From Symsagittifera roscoffensis (lineage: Eukaryota; Xenacoelomorpha; Acoela; Convolutidae): a stretch of 64,000 bases of DNA. Numbering within the stretch: position 1 is the first letter of the stretch; the number at the start of each line of letters is the position of its first letter. Made by a program: the position numbers and the translations under genes. Below, in pieces: positions 23,278 through 33,094 of this stretch. The stretch lies in NCBI RefSeq assembly GCF_963678635.1, contig NC_087067.1:32832401-32896400 (forward strand). Direction: 5' to 3'. The notes under the pieces were generated by a model. It was not told the DNA's origin. It searched no databases and was given only the letters and a program-made list of their open reading frames with translations.

Positions 23278-25267
23278 CCTTGTTTAATCCCATTGTCGAC
23301 TCTAATTGATCGTGATAGGTAGCCACCTATTTCTATCATCGCTTTGGTATCAGTATATATGATGGATATCAAAGAAGTTATGATTTCTGGACAGCCTATG
23401 GCTGTTAAAACGTTCAAAATGTAATCACGGTCCATACGGTCAAAAGCCTTACTGAAATCGATGGCTACCACACAATTAGATTTTCCGAGTTTTTCTTGAG
23501 CTAATCTAGCCCTAATTATGGCTGTATGAATACTGCGCTTCGGCAAATAAGCAAGTTGATGTTTGCGTTTTAGATTATTTAAAGGGTCTCTTAAACGAGA
23601 TGCCAGAACATGGGAAAGAATTTTGAGATCAGTGTTAAGGAGGCTTATTGGTCGGAATTCGTCCACATTTAAACTGTTTTCAATTTTTGGGATGAGTTTT
23701 ATTATTGAAATGAGAAACGACCTAGGTGCCGCTTTATTGTAGCACATCGAGTTAAATAATTCAGCGAGCAACGGAGCGAAAAAATTTGAGTGGCTTTTAT
23801 ACAAGTCTGAAGTAAGACCATCAGATCCAGGTGCGCTATTTTTATTTAATTTATTTATAGCTTGCTTCACTTCCTCTTCATCTATTGGCGAATTATTAAA
23901 CATTTTGGTAATTTTCTTTATTCGTTTTGAATTCCGCAGCTTAAAAACATTCAAAAGCTCCTCCCTAGGTGCGTAGTTGGCGTCAGCAACCGTTTTTTTA
24001 TAGTAAATATTGGAGTAAAAGCTCGAGAATTCGTTCAAAATTTCATCAATGTCATTGGAAATTTCACCACTTTTCAGCTTTATTTGCTTAATACTTTTAT
24101 TAACTTTGAAGTAACTTAGCAGTGATTTAAGCGCACCCGAATCACCATGGTTGAGGTCTAAATAAAATCCACGAATGGACTTAAATTTGGTCCTCAAGTC
24201 CATCTCATCTCGGAGAGAAGAGAAAGGACAGTTGGCCTGTCTAGAGGCCAACTGGGGCTGTCTGGTTGTCTCTGAATTGATGGAATGTATATCTGCAGGC
24301 TTACTACTTTGTATGTAGGGGGCAATATTTTTATTCAATTGTCTATGGCCATTAATGCATAAAAAACGCAACCAGTCACGAAGTCTGGCTTTAAATTTGT
24401 CGTATGTCCCTGATAATGGCAGTTTCAGAGACTCATCAGACAGCCCCTGGAGTGTTTCTACCAGTTCTGAAGGCTTATTGTGCTCTCTAACTACGTTATA
24501 ATTCAATTTCCAGTAACTTTGGCCATTTACATGCATAAAATCTTGAAAATTTGAAAAACATGCATGTAATGCATTATGGTCGCTATAATTTGTGTATAAT
24601 GTAGTCAAGGTCGTTATTTCGTCAATTTTATTGCTAAAAATGTAGTCTAGACGCGATTCGGATTTTGATTTTTGGTCAAAGCATCCAATTGATTCGAAAA
24701 TGTTGCAAATTGTGTGATATCTTTGGACCCGCCGGTCACTACGATGTAATGCAAGATTGCATAATTCAGAACTTGATCGGCAGTTAAAATCACCCCCAAC
24801 CAAAATCAATGTATCTCTCCGTTGGTAGGCTAATTTGTTAGCTAGGCCAGTAAGGACTGAGTAGTCCTTGCTGAGGGGATTGATATATATATATATATAG
24901 AGCAGTAAATACTGCCAGATTCTGACTCTTTCAGAGCCAAAGCCATGTGGCTTTGGTAAAAACTCTGAATTTTCCATTTATTGGGAAATAATAAAAGTAA
25001 ACCTCCTGAGTTATTTTGGCTGCATGGCTGGATTAGATAATTCAATTTATAGCTGGTCAAAATGGCCTTATGCTTTGAGCTTAATACATACAATTTTGTT
25101 TCTTGTAACGCTATAACGTAGTCATGATGTAATTTCCCCCCATGTTTTGGCTTATTCAGGTCAACCAGGATGCCTAGAAGTTTGAGGTGATTACCTAGAC
25201 CTCTACAGTTTAATGTATAAAAGCACGTCATGACTAGATTATAAGTCTGTTGGAAAAAATTTTGCAT
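23270..25267 (-). pseudogene. LINE ORF2, EN plus partial RT (block 2, frameshifted)
   Basis: Counterpart of 16936-18925, but a TA microsatellite expansion (24883-24899, 8 bp longer than block 1) breaks the frame inside EN after GSIYCSIYI. The frame resumes at NPLSKDYSV and runs through LVGGDFNCR to GIKQGCPL. It has the same 42-bp EN deletion as block 1 and ends at J1. Confidence 0.87.
24883..24899. repeat. (TA)n microsatellite inside ORF2
   Basis: Seventeen bases of alternating A and T where block 1 has TATATATA. It accounts for the 8-bp change in spacing between corresponding features of the two blocks. Confidence 0.9.
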
Positions 25268-26096
25268 GCGAATATGAATAGTTAAAGATAGCCGGTATCA
25301 TAATGTTATTCGGGGTTCTATGAGTAAAGACCTGATGGGGTTTTACTATCACCACCACCAAAATCAACGTATCTCCCCGTTGCCTATCATGCTTTCTAGC
25401 TAGGGCAGTAAGGACTGAAATGTCCTTACTGTGGGGATTGATGCAAATAGAGCAGTATATACTGCCAGATTCTGACTTTGTCAAAGCCGAAAATTTTCGG
25501 ATTTGGTAAAATCTCTAAAAATTCGAGTTTTCGGTTGAGAAAAAGTTCAAAAATTCTAACTTACACTGTTTGCATGTTTGGAATGAATTATACAGTTTAA
25601 AATTGATCAAGATGGCGTTTTCTTTTAAGCTTAATACATACAGTTTTGATTCTGGAAATGCTATAACGTAGTCATGTCGTACTTTTCTTTCAAAATTTGG
25701 CTTGCTGAGGTCAATATAGATGCAATTCATACTGATGTGGTCCTTATAACCTCTAGGACATTCTGAAAACAGGCACGTCTTGACTAAGTTATAAGTTTTT
25801 CCTATGCAAATTGCATGCAAAGTTCCTAATTTCGTCTTAGCCGTTATTACGATGTAAGTCAAGGTTAAATGTACCAGTAAGTGATGTCTTGCATTACCCA
25901 TCGCCAAGAAAACTTTCTCGTCTCTCCGGTGTTCAGTCAAACAATTGACTAGACCACCAAGGTCTGAAAAGGCTTTGGTGAGGAGATTGACACACCTCTT
26001 GCAGCAAACGTTGCATGATACAAAAATTTTAAAGGTCAAAGCATTTTGACTTTCAAAAAATGTGTTAAAATTCCAATTAAGGGTAGAAGAGGGCAT
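25239..26096 (-). pseudogene. Degenerate EN modules A-B (block 2, outer copy)
   Basis: Counterpart of 18897-19745; two frames, the second ending KFFPTDL and overlapping the ORF2 start at 25267. It is bounded on the right by the fourth J1 joint. Confidence 0.75.
26083..26094. other. Recurrent breakpoint J1 (fourth)
   Basis: Same joint as the other three, 2,820 bp from the third (2,810 bp in block 1 plus the TA expansion and small indels). Confidence 0.85.
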
Positions 26097-26941
26097 CCTT
26101 GTTTAATCCCATTGTCGACTCTAATTGATCGTGATAGGTAGCCACCTATTTCTATCATCGCTTTGGTATCAGTATATATGATGGATATCAAAGAAGTTAT
26201 GATTTCTGGACAGCCTATGGCTGTTAAAACGTTCAAAATGTAATCACGGTCCATACGGTCAAAAGCCTTACTGAAATCGATGGCTACCACACAATTAGAT
26301 TTTCCGAGTTTTTCTTGAGCTAATCTAGCCCTAATTATGGCTGTATGAATACTGCGCTTTGGCAAATAAGCAAGTTGATGTTTGCGTATTAGATTATTTA
26401 AAGGGTCTCTTAAACGAGATGCCAGAACATGGGAAAGAATTTTGAGATCAGTGTTAAGGAGGCTTATTGGTCGGAATTCGTCCACGAGTAAGTGATGTCT
26501 TGCATTACCCATCGCCAAGAAAACTTTCTCGTCTCTCCGGTGTTCAGTCAAACAATTGACTAGACCACCAAGGTCTGAAAAGGCTTTGGTGAGGAGATTG
26601 ACACACCTCTTGCAGCAAACGTTGCATGATACAAAAATTTTAAAGGTCAAAGCATTTTGACTTTCAAAAAATGTGTTAAAATTCCAATTAAGGGTAGAAA
26701 ATGTAGACAATAGTACTGAACTATGCAAACTGCCTGTCTGGAGTTTAAAGCTCAGACTTCTATTAACGAAAAAGACTGTTTTTTTAGAGGTTAGAGCGTC
26801 TAGTTTTTTAAATTTTAGACCTAAAATGTAGTGTTTATGCGACGTTTTCCCACGTTCTGGCTTTCTTATTGGAACAAGGATGCCTAGAGATTTCAGCTTC
26901 TCAGTGAAACCGCTGCTCTTTAGAAATTTAAAGCACAACAT
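26090..26941 (-). pseudogene. Chimeric ORF: EN module A fused to an RT fragment (block 2)
   Basis: Counterpart of 19746-20599 with the same J2 joint (at about 26485) and the same in-frame switch NARHHLLV-DEFRPISLL. Confidence 0.82.
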
Positions 26942-26952
26942 TATGAAAAAGT

Positions 26953-27960
26953 TTATGTATGAGAAGTTTTTAGACTCGATACCTGTTGTTCTCTTTTTTG
27001 CAGTTTTGATGGAGTCTGCTTCTCCGCGTCTGGGCTGCTGTGTCGTCTCTGTGATTTCTGGCGGCTGAACGCCCCACTCCTTCTGAGGCTACTGCGCGCC
27101 TTCATCACATGCCAGTCCTCCTCATCCATTCGGCCCTCAGAGGCCGGAGTTTCATCAGCAGAATTGCTTGTGGCCAAATCAGATGTCGTCTGGTTGACCT
27201 CTGGTGGTTGTTGTCTCCTGATCCGACACCAGGAATCATCATGACCAATATAAGGCTTTTTCTCTTCCTTGCATAGACTGCAGGAATGAATTGACGGGAC
27301 ATGCGCGTTGAAGGGTAGATCGAGCCATTTGAATGGCCGAGTTTTGACAGCGTTGAACGACCACTGCCTCAGGTCAGTTTCAGCGCTCTCATTGGGGATT
27401 CTGATAATGGCCGAAGCTTTACCGTTGAAGAAGCTCCCCTGTCCACACTTCTCGCGTTGACGCGTAACTTCTCCCTCCACATGAACTGTTGGATGGAGCT
27501 GCAGGGCTTCGAGGACTGCCTCATCGTCACAAAGCCCGGGGACCTGGTTCATGCGTAGCATGGCCGTCTTTGGAAACCCGGTTGGATCATATCTCCAGAA
27601 GTGGTCACCCGTTGGGAAGATAGTTTTGTCAAGGAGCTGCAGTCCTTCTGTCTTCAAGATGGTCAGCTCGTCCTCCGCCTCAGTTGGCGCGATAACGATT
27701 AAAGAATGTAATCTTTTTTCTTTGACAGTAGAGAAAGCTTTGGAGATGGTAAATTGATCTCGATGATGGGGTTTAAAGGAGGACAAGATGTCAACAATGG
27801 TTTTTTTCGAGGCAGCTTCGAAACTAGCATTAGACTTGAAATGTTTTTTTGTAAAAGGAGGAATGATGGTCATTTTTAAGAATGAAGTGACTTTAATATG
27901 AGGTCTTGCAATGCCCTCAGCGAGAACTTCAGAGAAAGAAGGCGACTGGCTATCAGCCAT
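26953..27960 (-). CDS. LINE ORF1 protein (block 2)
   Basis: Uninterrupted 335-codon frame from MADSQSPSF, with zinc knuckle CSLC...H...C. Differences from block 1 include LQLHPTV for LQLPPTV and TKKHFK for TKEHFK. It lies directly behind the element 5'UTR and the true 5' junction at 28059. Confidence 0.85.
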   Translation of the reverse strand: MADSQSPSFSEVLAEGIARPHIKVTSFLKMTIIPPFTKKHFKSNASFEAASKKTIVDILSSFKPHHRDQFTISKAFSTVKEKRLHSLIVIAPTEAEDELTILKTEGLQLLDKTIFPTGDHFWRYDPTGFPKTAMLRMNQVPGLCDDEAVLEALQLHPTVHVEGEVTRQREKCGQGSFFNGKASAIIRIPNESAETDLRQWSFNAVKTRPFKWLDLPFNAHVPSIHSCSLCKEEKKPYIGHDDSWCRIRRQQPPEVNQTTSDLATSNSADETPASEGRMDEEDWHVMKARSSLRRSGAFSRQKSQRRHSSPDAEKQTPSKLQKREQQVSSLKTSHT

Positions 27961-28059
27961 GTCCAAAAGAAAGTAATGCGTGGAAAACAATGCAAATTTA
28001 TCTTCAGTTTAATCTCGGTAACAAAAGAGAAGGTAATTTTGATATAATCACGAGCCAAA

Positions 28060-28078
28060 TTATCACAACAATTAGGCT
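28060..28078. repeat. LINE target sequence at 5' end of rearranged element
   Basis: ttatcacaacaattaggct directly abuts the element 5' end (CGAGCCAAA). The matching left-hand copy is missing because the left side of the insertion was deleted into the U2 spacer. Confidence 0.88.
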
Positions 28079-28729
28079 AAAAGCATCTATCAGTATCCTG
28101 GCTGGTATTCGACCATATGCCACTAACGTTGAGTGAGCGGCTATCACGCCATAAATGGTCATCTAAGACACCTTGTACACGCTCCGTAGGTTTTGACCAG
28201 CCGATTTGGCCATAAAATTTATTGGGCCAAAAAAATTCTGAAAATTGTCAATTTTTCAAATTTTGTTTGAATTGCATAAATTATAACGTGAGCGTGCAAA
28301 ATTTTACATGGTATAAGAGCATATTTCTACTCTCGCGCGAGGGCGAGTGTTTTAAAAGTAATGTACATATTTATATGCTAGTCAGGATGTGAATGGAAGC
28401 GGAATTACTCAAATGCCTAAGGCAGAACCGCAGATTCTGTCTTTGTCCACATCGTTAAGCCCATGTCGTATGTAACGGCCCAAACGCAGATGGTTATAAC
28501 GTAGTCTACTGTACTCTTACGATAGATTTACTAGCCAGCAGGGGAGTTTTGTTAGGGCGAAGTGTCATTATGGCTACCTCTTTTCAACTTTCCCCCTTGA
28601 CCTTTCATAAGTTGGTCCGGGAGCGACCCAGCTCTCAACCCAGTCGGATAAACATAAATTTTTATGATGCGAGCTGTTTTTTCATTGTTGTGTTCAAGGC
28701 ATGTACCAAAATTAGGAAAAGGTTTAGTT

Positions 28730-28916
28730 ATCGCTTCTCGGCATTTTGGCTAAGATCATGTGTAGTATCTGTTCTTTTCAGCTTAATATCTGGCATGCTG
28801 GGCATAGCCTGGCACCAATATTAAACTGATTTTTACTTCCCGAGTTAACACCGAAGCTTGCTTCAGTTGACTCACGGATTGTCCCGGTCTTACACTACCA
28901 TCGGGAGCAGTCCACC
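28730..28916 (+). ncRNA. U2: U2 snRNA, copy 12 (LINE-flanked, mutated)
   Basis: C14>A breaks a pair in stem-loop I and G48>U alters the base of stem IIa. It is the only U2 copy sandwiched between two LINEs. It may be decaying. Confidence 0.9.
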
Positions 28917-29499
28917 TGAAAATTCTGAACCTGCAAATTACCTTAATAGAGTGAAGATGTCAGTATGAAGAGTCTAATTGAGACTGGTGAATTGCGCGAA
29001 CGGCCATAACTTGCCCAAAAAACTTAAGACTTCCAAATTTTGCTATTTCTATCGTAAGACCATCGTCAAATCTTGGGGGACTGAGAAAATGAATCAATTT
29101 CGTCGAACCAGTTCAAAGTTATGAGTTCTTGAAAGCTCGGTGATGCCAAAAAGTTAAGCCTAATCGAGCGTGGTGCAAAAAACGAAAATTTCAAAATTTT
29201 TGTTCTTTTCTGTCTAAATTTTATTTTTTCAATATCGTATCACAATTTTGGACTCAGAACAATTCCAACGAGCTCAAAACGACTTCTTTAGCTTCAGTGT
29301 TCGTGGAGTAATCATCAGTTGAAATTTTGGGGGGAGCTGAAATTCGGCCATTTTGGAAGAAAATCGACCTAAAAGCTAACTTTTAAGTTAGTGCAATTTT
29401 TTTCTTGCATTTTTCATAAAATGGGATGCTCTCTGCTGTCGCAGAGTGCATTCAAAGAAACTTATCAAATAGATTTGAAAACTTACTTATTTAATAAGT

Positions 29500-29518
29500 T
29501 TATCACAACAATTAGGCT
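29500..29518. repeat. TSD, 3' side of element at 29519
   Basis: ttatcacaacaattaggct, repeated exactly at 35102-35120. Confidence 0.93.
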
Positions 29519-29652
29519 TTCAAATAATTTATTAACGATTGTAATTACAAATTACAAAAAAGGAAAGCAATTAGTTACACATATTTAGTTACAGTTAGCA
29601 GAAAAGAAATACGACATCAAATGTAATATAATACACCATGAAGATAATCATT
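29519..29652 (-). other. LINE 3'UTR
   Basis: AT-rich 134-bp tail between the ORF2 stop and the target site. It has no poly(A) and no simple-repeat tail. The last bases are the same in element d, which fits target-primed reverse transcription starting at a fixed 3' end. Confidence 0.75.
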
Positions 29653-32600
29653 TTATGGAATGGAACCAAGTTTTTTGAGATATTCAGATGTATCTTGACA
29701 CCATGATGATATCAGCTTAGCTACAATGTATTTCATGCCTATTACATTTTCTTCAACAAGCAGATCTTTTATTGAATTGAAATTAAGTTTTTCTGTAAAA
29801 GTAGAGCAGTTTTCACAAGCGAAAAACAAATGTTGCATGGTTTCGAACTCTCTTTCACAAGAGTAACAAAGGGGGTGGTCCACCAAATTTTTAATCCATT
29901 TCCTGGGCTTATCCAGATAACTGTTTAAGAAAAATAAGTAGAGAATGTTTTGATCTAGAGGGGTGAACTTTTTATGTTTCCATATTTTGGTTAAGAATTG
30001 AAAAATCAAAGATTTGTCTGATAGATTAAGATCCGGGTAGAAATTCGCAATTTTTCTAGCTATAACCTTCGTTTTATAATTTGGAAGCATCAACTCTGCA
30101 TAAAGACCAGACATGTTCATCTTCATAGGATTAATTACTTTTCCATTTTGAACTAGCTGAAAACTATCTCGAGCAAACTCGAGAATGAAAATGTTTTTTT
30201 TAGTTAAGAAATTTTTGAAGGATCTGAAAATCTTAGATTTTTTCAAGTAGATCACTTCTTTGTTGCTACCCAAGGTATTAAGTAGGGATACCATGTCGAA
30301 AATTTTTGCAGCCGCAATATAAAAATTTAAATTTTTGAAGCCTGTGCCTCCATTATTGAATGGAAGGTATAAGATCTGCTTGTTGATTGAATGTTTTCCT
30401 CCAAGCCATACACTGTTAATTAATTTCATTTCTAACCTATCAATGAAAGTTTTTGTCAACTCCAAGTGCCTCATCACATATACGAGTCTTGAGGTCACAA
30501 AAGTCTCAATATTCAGGCTTCGCGCCCGGAGAGTCATACATTTTAAGCTGAATTTAGCTGAATTATTAATCGTATCTTCCAATATCTTGGTTTTAATTTT
30601 CAATGAATCATTCAAGCTTAAGCGTATGCCTAATAATTTAAGGGATGATACTTTCTTCAACTGTTTAGGCACGAAACCTAAACTCAGAACTTTGGTTTTA
30701 TCTACATTTATAGCAAGTTTTGATACCAAATTGAACTTATTGATTTCATCAAGTAAATTTCCGATACAAGCGCGTTTAATGAAAACACTAAAATCATCGG
30801 CGTAGGCCACAATTTTAAGTGCTTGGTTGGATTTGATAGAATTATTATAGCGTATGGCTTGGAGTAAAGGTTCCATTCCTAAAATGAACAAAAGCGCCGA
30901 AAGAGGGCATCCTTGTTTAATCCCATTGTCGACTCTAATTGATCGTGATAGGTAGCCACCTATTTCTATCATCGCTTTGGTATCAGTATATATGATGGAT
31001 ATCAAAGAAGTTATGATTTCTGGACAGCCTATGGCTGTTAAAACGTTCAAAATGTAATCACGGTCCATACGGTCAAAAGCCTTACTGAAATCGATGGCTA
31101 CCACACAATTAGATTTTCCGAGTTTTTCTTGAGCTAATCTAGCCCTAATTATGGCTGTATGAATACTGCGCTTTGGCAAATAAGCAAGTTGATGTTTGCG
31201 TATTAGATTATTTAAAGGGTCTCTTAAACGAGATGCCAGAACATGGGAAAGAATTTTGAGATCAGTGTTAAGGAGGCTTATTGGTCGGAATTCGTCCACA
31301 TTTAAACTGTTTTCAATTTTTGGGATGAGTTTTATTATTGAAATGAGAAACGACCTAGGTGCCGCTTTATTGTAGCACATCGAGTTAAATAATTCAGCGA
31401 GCAACGGAGCGAAAAAATTTGAGTGGCTTTTATACAAGTCTGAAGTAAGACCATCAGATCCAGGTGCGCTATTTTTATTTAATTTATTTATAGCTTGCTT
31501 CACTTCCTCTTCACCTATTGGCGAATTATTAAACATTTTGGTAATTTTCTTTATTCGTTTTGAATTCCTCAGCTTAAAAACATTCAAAAGCTCCTCCCTA
31601 GTTGCGTAGTTGGAGTCAGCAACCGTTTTTTTATAGTAAATATTGGAGTAAAAGCTCGAGAATTCGTTCAAAATTTCATCGATGTCATTGGAAATTTCAC
31701 CACTTTTCAGCTTTATTTGCTTAATACTTTTATTAACTTTGAAGTAACTTAGCAGTGATTTAAGCGCACCCGAATCACCATGGTTGAGGTCTAAATAAAA
31801 TCCACGAATGGACTTAAATTTGGTCCTCAAGTCCATCTCATCTCGGAGAGAAGAGTAAGGACAGTTGGCCTGTCTAGAGGCCAACTGGGGCTGTCTGGTT
31901 GTCTCTGAATTGATGGAATGTATATCTGCAGGCGTACTACTTTGTATGTAGGGGGCGATATTTTTATTCAATTGTCTATGGCCATTAATGCATAAAAAAC
32001 GCAACCAGTCACGAAGTCTGGCTTTAAATTTGTCGTATGTCCCTGATAATGGCAGTTTCAGAGACTCATCAGACAGCCCCTGGAGTGTTTCTACCAGTTC
32101 TGAAGGCTTATTGTGCTCTCTAACTACGTTATAATTCAATTTCCAGTAACTTTGGCCATTTACATGCATAAAATCTTGAAAATTTGAAAAACATGCATGT
32201 AATGCATTATGGTCGCTATAATTTGTGTATAATGTAGTCAAGGTCGTTATTTCGTCAATTTTATTGCTAAAAATGTAGTCTAGACGCGATTCGGATTTTG
32301 ATTTTTGGTCAAAATGGGTGGGATACACTTTGTTCCAGACCTTGAAAAGGTCAAAGCATCCAATTGATTCGAAAATGTTGCAAATTATGTGATATCTTTG
32401 GACCCGCCGGTCACTACGATGTAATGCAAGATTGCATAATCCAGAACTTGATCGGCAGTTAAACTCACCCCCATCCAAAATCAATGTATCTCTCCGTTGC
32501 TCGGCTAATTTGTTAGCTAGGCCAGTAAGGACTGAGTAGTCCTCGCTGAGGGGATTGATATAAATAGAGCAGTAAATGCTGCCAGATTCTGACTCTTTCA

Positions 32601-32934
32601 GAGCCAAAGCCATGTGGCTTTGGTAAAAACTCTGAATTTTCCATTTATTGGGAAATAAAAAAAGTAAACCTCCTGAGTTATTTTGGCTGCATGGCTGGAT
32701 TAGATAATTCAATTTATAGCTGGTCAAAATGGCCTTATGCTTTGAGCTTAATACATACAATTTTGTTTCTTGTAACGCTATAACGTAGTCATGATGTAAT
32801 TTCCCCCCATGTTTTGGCTTATTCAGGTCAACCAGGATGCCTAGAAGTTTGAGGTGATTACCTAGACCTCTACAGTTTAATGTATAAAAGCACGTCATGA
32901 CTAGATTATAAGTGTGTTGGAAAAAATTTTGCAT
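29653..32934 (-). CDS. LINE ORF2: APE endonuclease, reverse transcriptase, CCHC
   Basis: 1,093 aa, ATG at MQNFFQHTYN. EN occupies about residues 14-245: N20 in TLNCRG, E56 in LQETK, GGEFN at 155-159, LDY at 218-220 and SDH at 240-242. RT occupies about 535-780: LIPKI, RPISLL (550-555), AIDFSKAFDR with D615, QGCPLSALLF (674-683) and YADD with D713 and D714. A C-terminal zinc motif C1023-x2-C1026-x8-H1035-x4-C1040 follows. The protein would nick the U2 spacer and prime cDNA synthesis from the cut. EN has Glu157 where the other copies in the window have the catalytic Asp (GGDFN), and Asp154 replaces Val, so this copy may be EN-impaired despite its open frame. It starts 137 bp after the intermediate frame ends. 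Confidence 0.92.
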   Translation of the reverse strand: MQNFFQHTYNLVMTCFYTLNCRGLGNHLKLLGILVDLNKPKHGGKLHHDYVIALQETKLYVLSSKHKAILTSYKLNYLIQPCSQNNSGGLLFLFPNKWKIQSFYQSHMALALKESESGSIYCSIYINPLSEDYSVLTGLANKLAEQRRDTLILDGGEFNCRSSSGLCNLALHRSDRRVQRYHIICNIFESIGCFDLFKVWNKVYPTHFDQKSKSESRLDYIFSNKIDEITTLTTLYTNYSDHNALHACFSNFQDFMHVNGQSYWKLNYNVVREHNKPSELVETLQGLSDESLKLPLSGTYDKFKARLRDWLRFLCINGHRQLNKNIAPYIQSSTPADIHSINSETTRQPQLASRQANCPYSSLRDEMDLRTKFKSIRGFYLDLNHGDSGALKSLLSYFKVNKSIKQIKLKSGEISNDIDEILNEFSSFYSNIYYKKTVADSNYATREELLNVFKLRNSKRIKKITKMFNNSPIGEEEVKQAINKLNKNSAPGSDGLTSDLYKSHSNFFAPLLAELFNSMCYNKAAPRSFLISIIKLIPKIENSLNVDEFRPISLLNTDLKILSHVLASRLRDPLNNLIRKHQLAYLPKRSIHTAIIRARLAQEKLGKSNCVVAIDFSKAFDRMDRDYILNVLTAIGCPEIITSLISIIYTDTKAMIEIGGYLSRSIRVDNGIKQGCPLSALLFILGMEPLLQAIRYNNSIKSNQALKIVAYADDFSVFIKRACIGNLLDEINKFNLVSKLAINVDKTKVLSLGFVPKQLKKVSSLKLLGIRLSLNDSLKIKTKILEDTINNSAKFSLKCMTLRARSLNIETFVTSRLVYVMRHLELTKTFIDRLEMKLINSVWLGGKHSINKQILYLPFNNGGTGFKNLNFYIAAAKIFDMVSLLNTLGSNKEVIYLKKSKIFRSFKNFLTKKNIFILEFARDSFQLVQNGKVINPMKMNMSGLYAELMLPNYKTKVIARKIANFYPDLNLSDKSLIFQFLTKIWKHKKFTPLDQNILYLFFLNSYLDKPRKWIKNLVDHPLCYSCEREFETMQHLFFACENCSTFTEKLNFNSIKDLLVEENVIGMKYIVAKLISSWCQDTSEYLKKLGSIP

Positions 32935-33067
32935 GCGAATTTGAATAGTTAAAGATAGCCGGTTTCATAATGTTATTCGGGGTTCTATGAGTAAAGACCT
33001 GATGGGGTTTTACTATCACCACCAAAATCAACGTATCTCCCCGTTGCCTATTATGCTTTCTAGCTAG

Positions 33068-33094
33068 GGCCTTATGCTTTGAGCTTAATGGCCT
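33068..33094. other. Templated insertion in EN module B
   Basis: The other copies have a 36-bp stretch here that is replaced in this element by 24 bp. The new sequence duplicates 22 nt found at 32731-32752 in the same element (GGCCTTATGC...), followed by GGCCT. Confidence 0.8.

Larger units (their letters stand above)
15384..28059 (-). mobile_element. Rearranged, tandemly amplified U2-spacer LINE
   Basis: Two copies of a 6.34-kb block (15384-21710 and 21721-28059; corresponding bases are 6,334 bp apart on the left, 6,342 on the right) separated by a 10-bp filler. On the minus strand each block reads 5'UTR, ORF1, EN-module fragment, short RT fragment, EN modules, ORF2 from EN to mid-RT, EN modules again, then an EN fragment. 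YADD, the C-terminus and the 3'UTR are absent. The right edge is the normal element 5' end against the target sequence. The left edge has lost the element 3' end plus about 150 bp of U2 spacer; the joint shares TAA at 15381-15383. Sequence details (GIKQGCPL, not GIQQGCPL) make it closer to the element at 29519 than to the one at 46641. Confidence 0.9.
28060..29518 (+). repeat. U2 array block B (unit 12, between two LINEs)
   Basis: Exactly one unit, from the target sequence of one LINE to that of the next. The spacer carries private changes (ATAAAATTTATTGGG, GGATGTGAATGG) not seen elsewhere in the window, consistent with reduced homogenisation between insertions. Nothing other than U2 is seen in it. 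Confidence 0.93.

Noticed and set aside
30335-30805. 156-codon + strand frames opposite LINE ORF2 (also 47456-47926)
   Set aside because: Antisense shadow of the reverse transcriptase coding strand.
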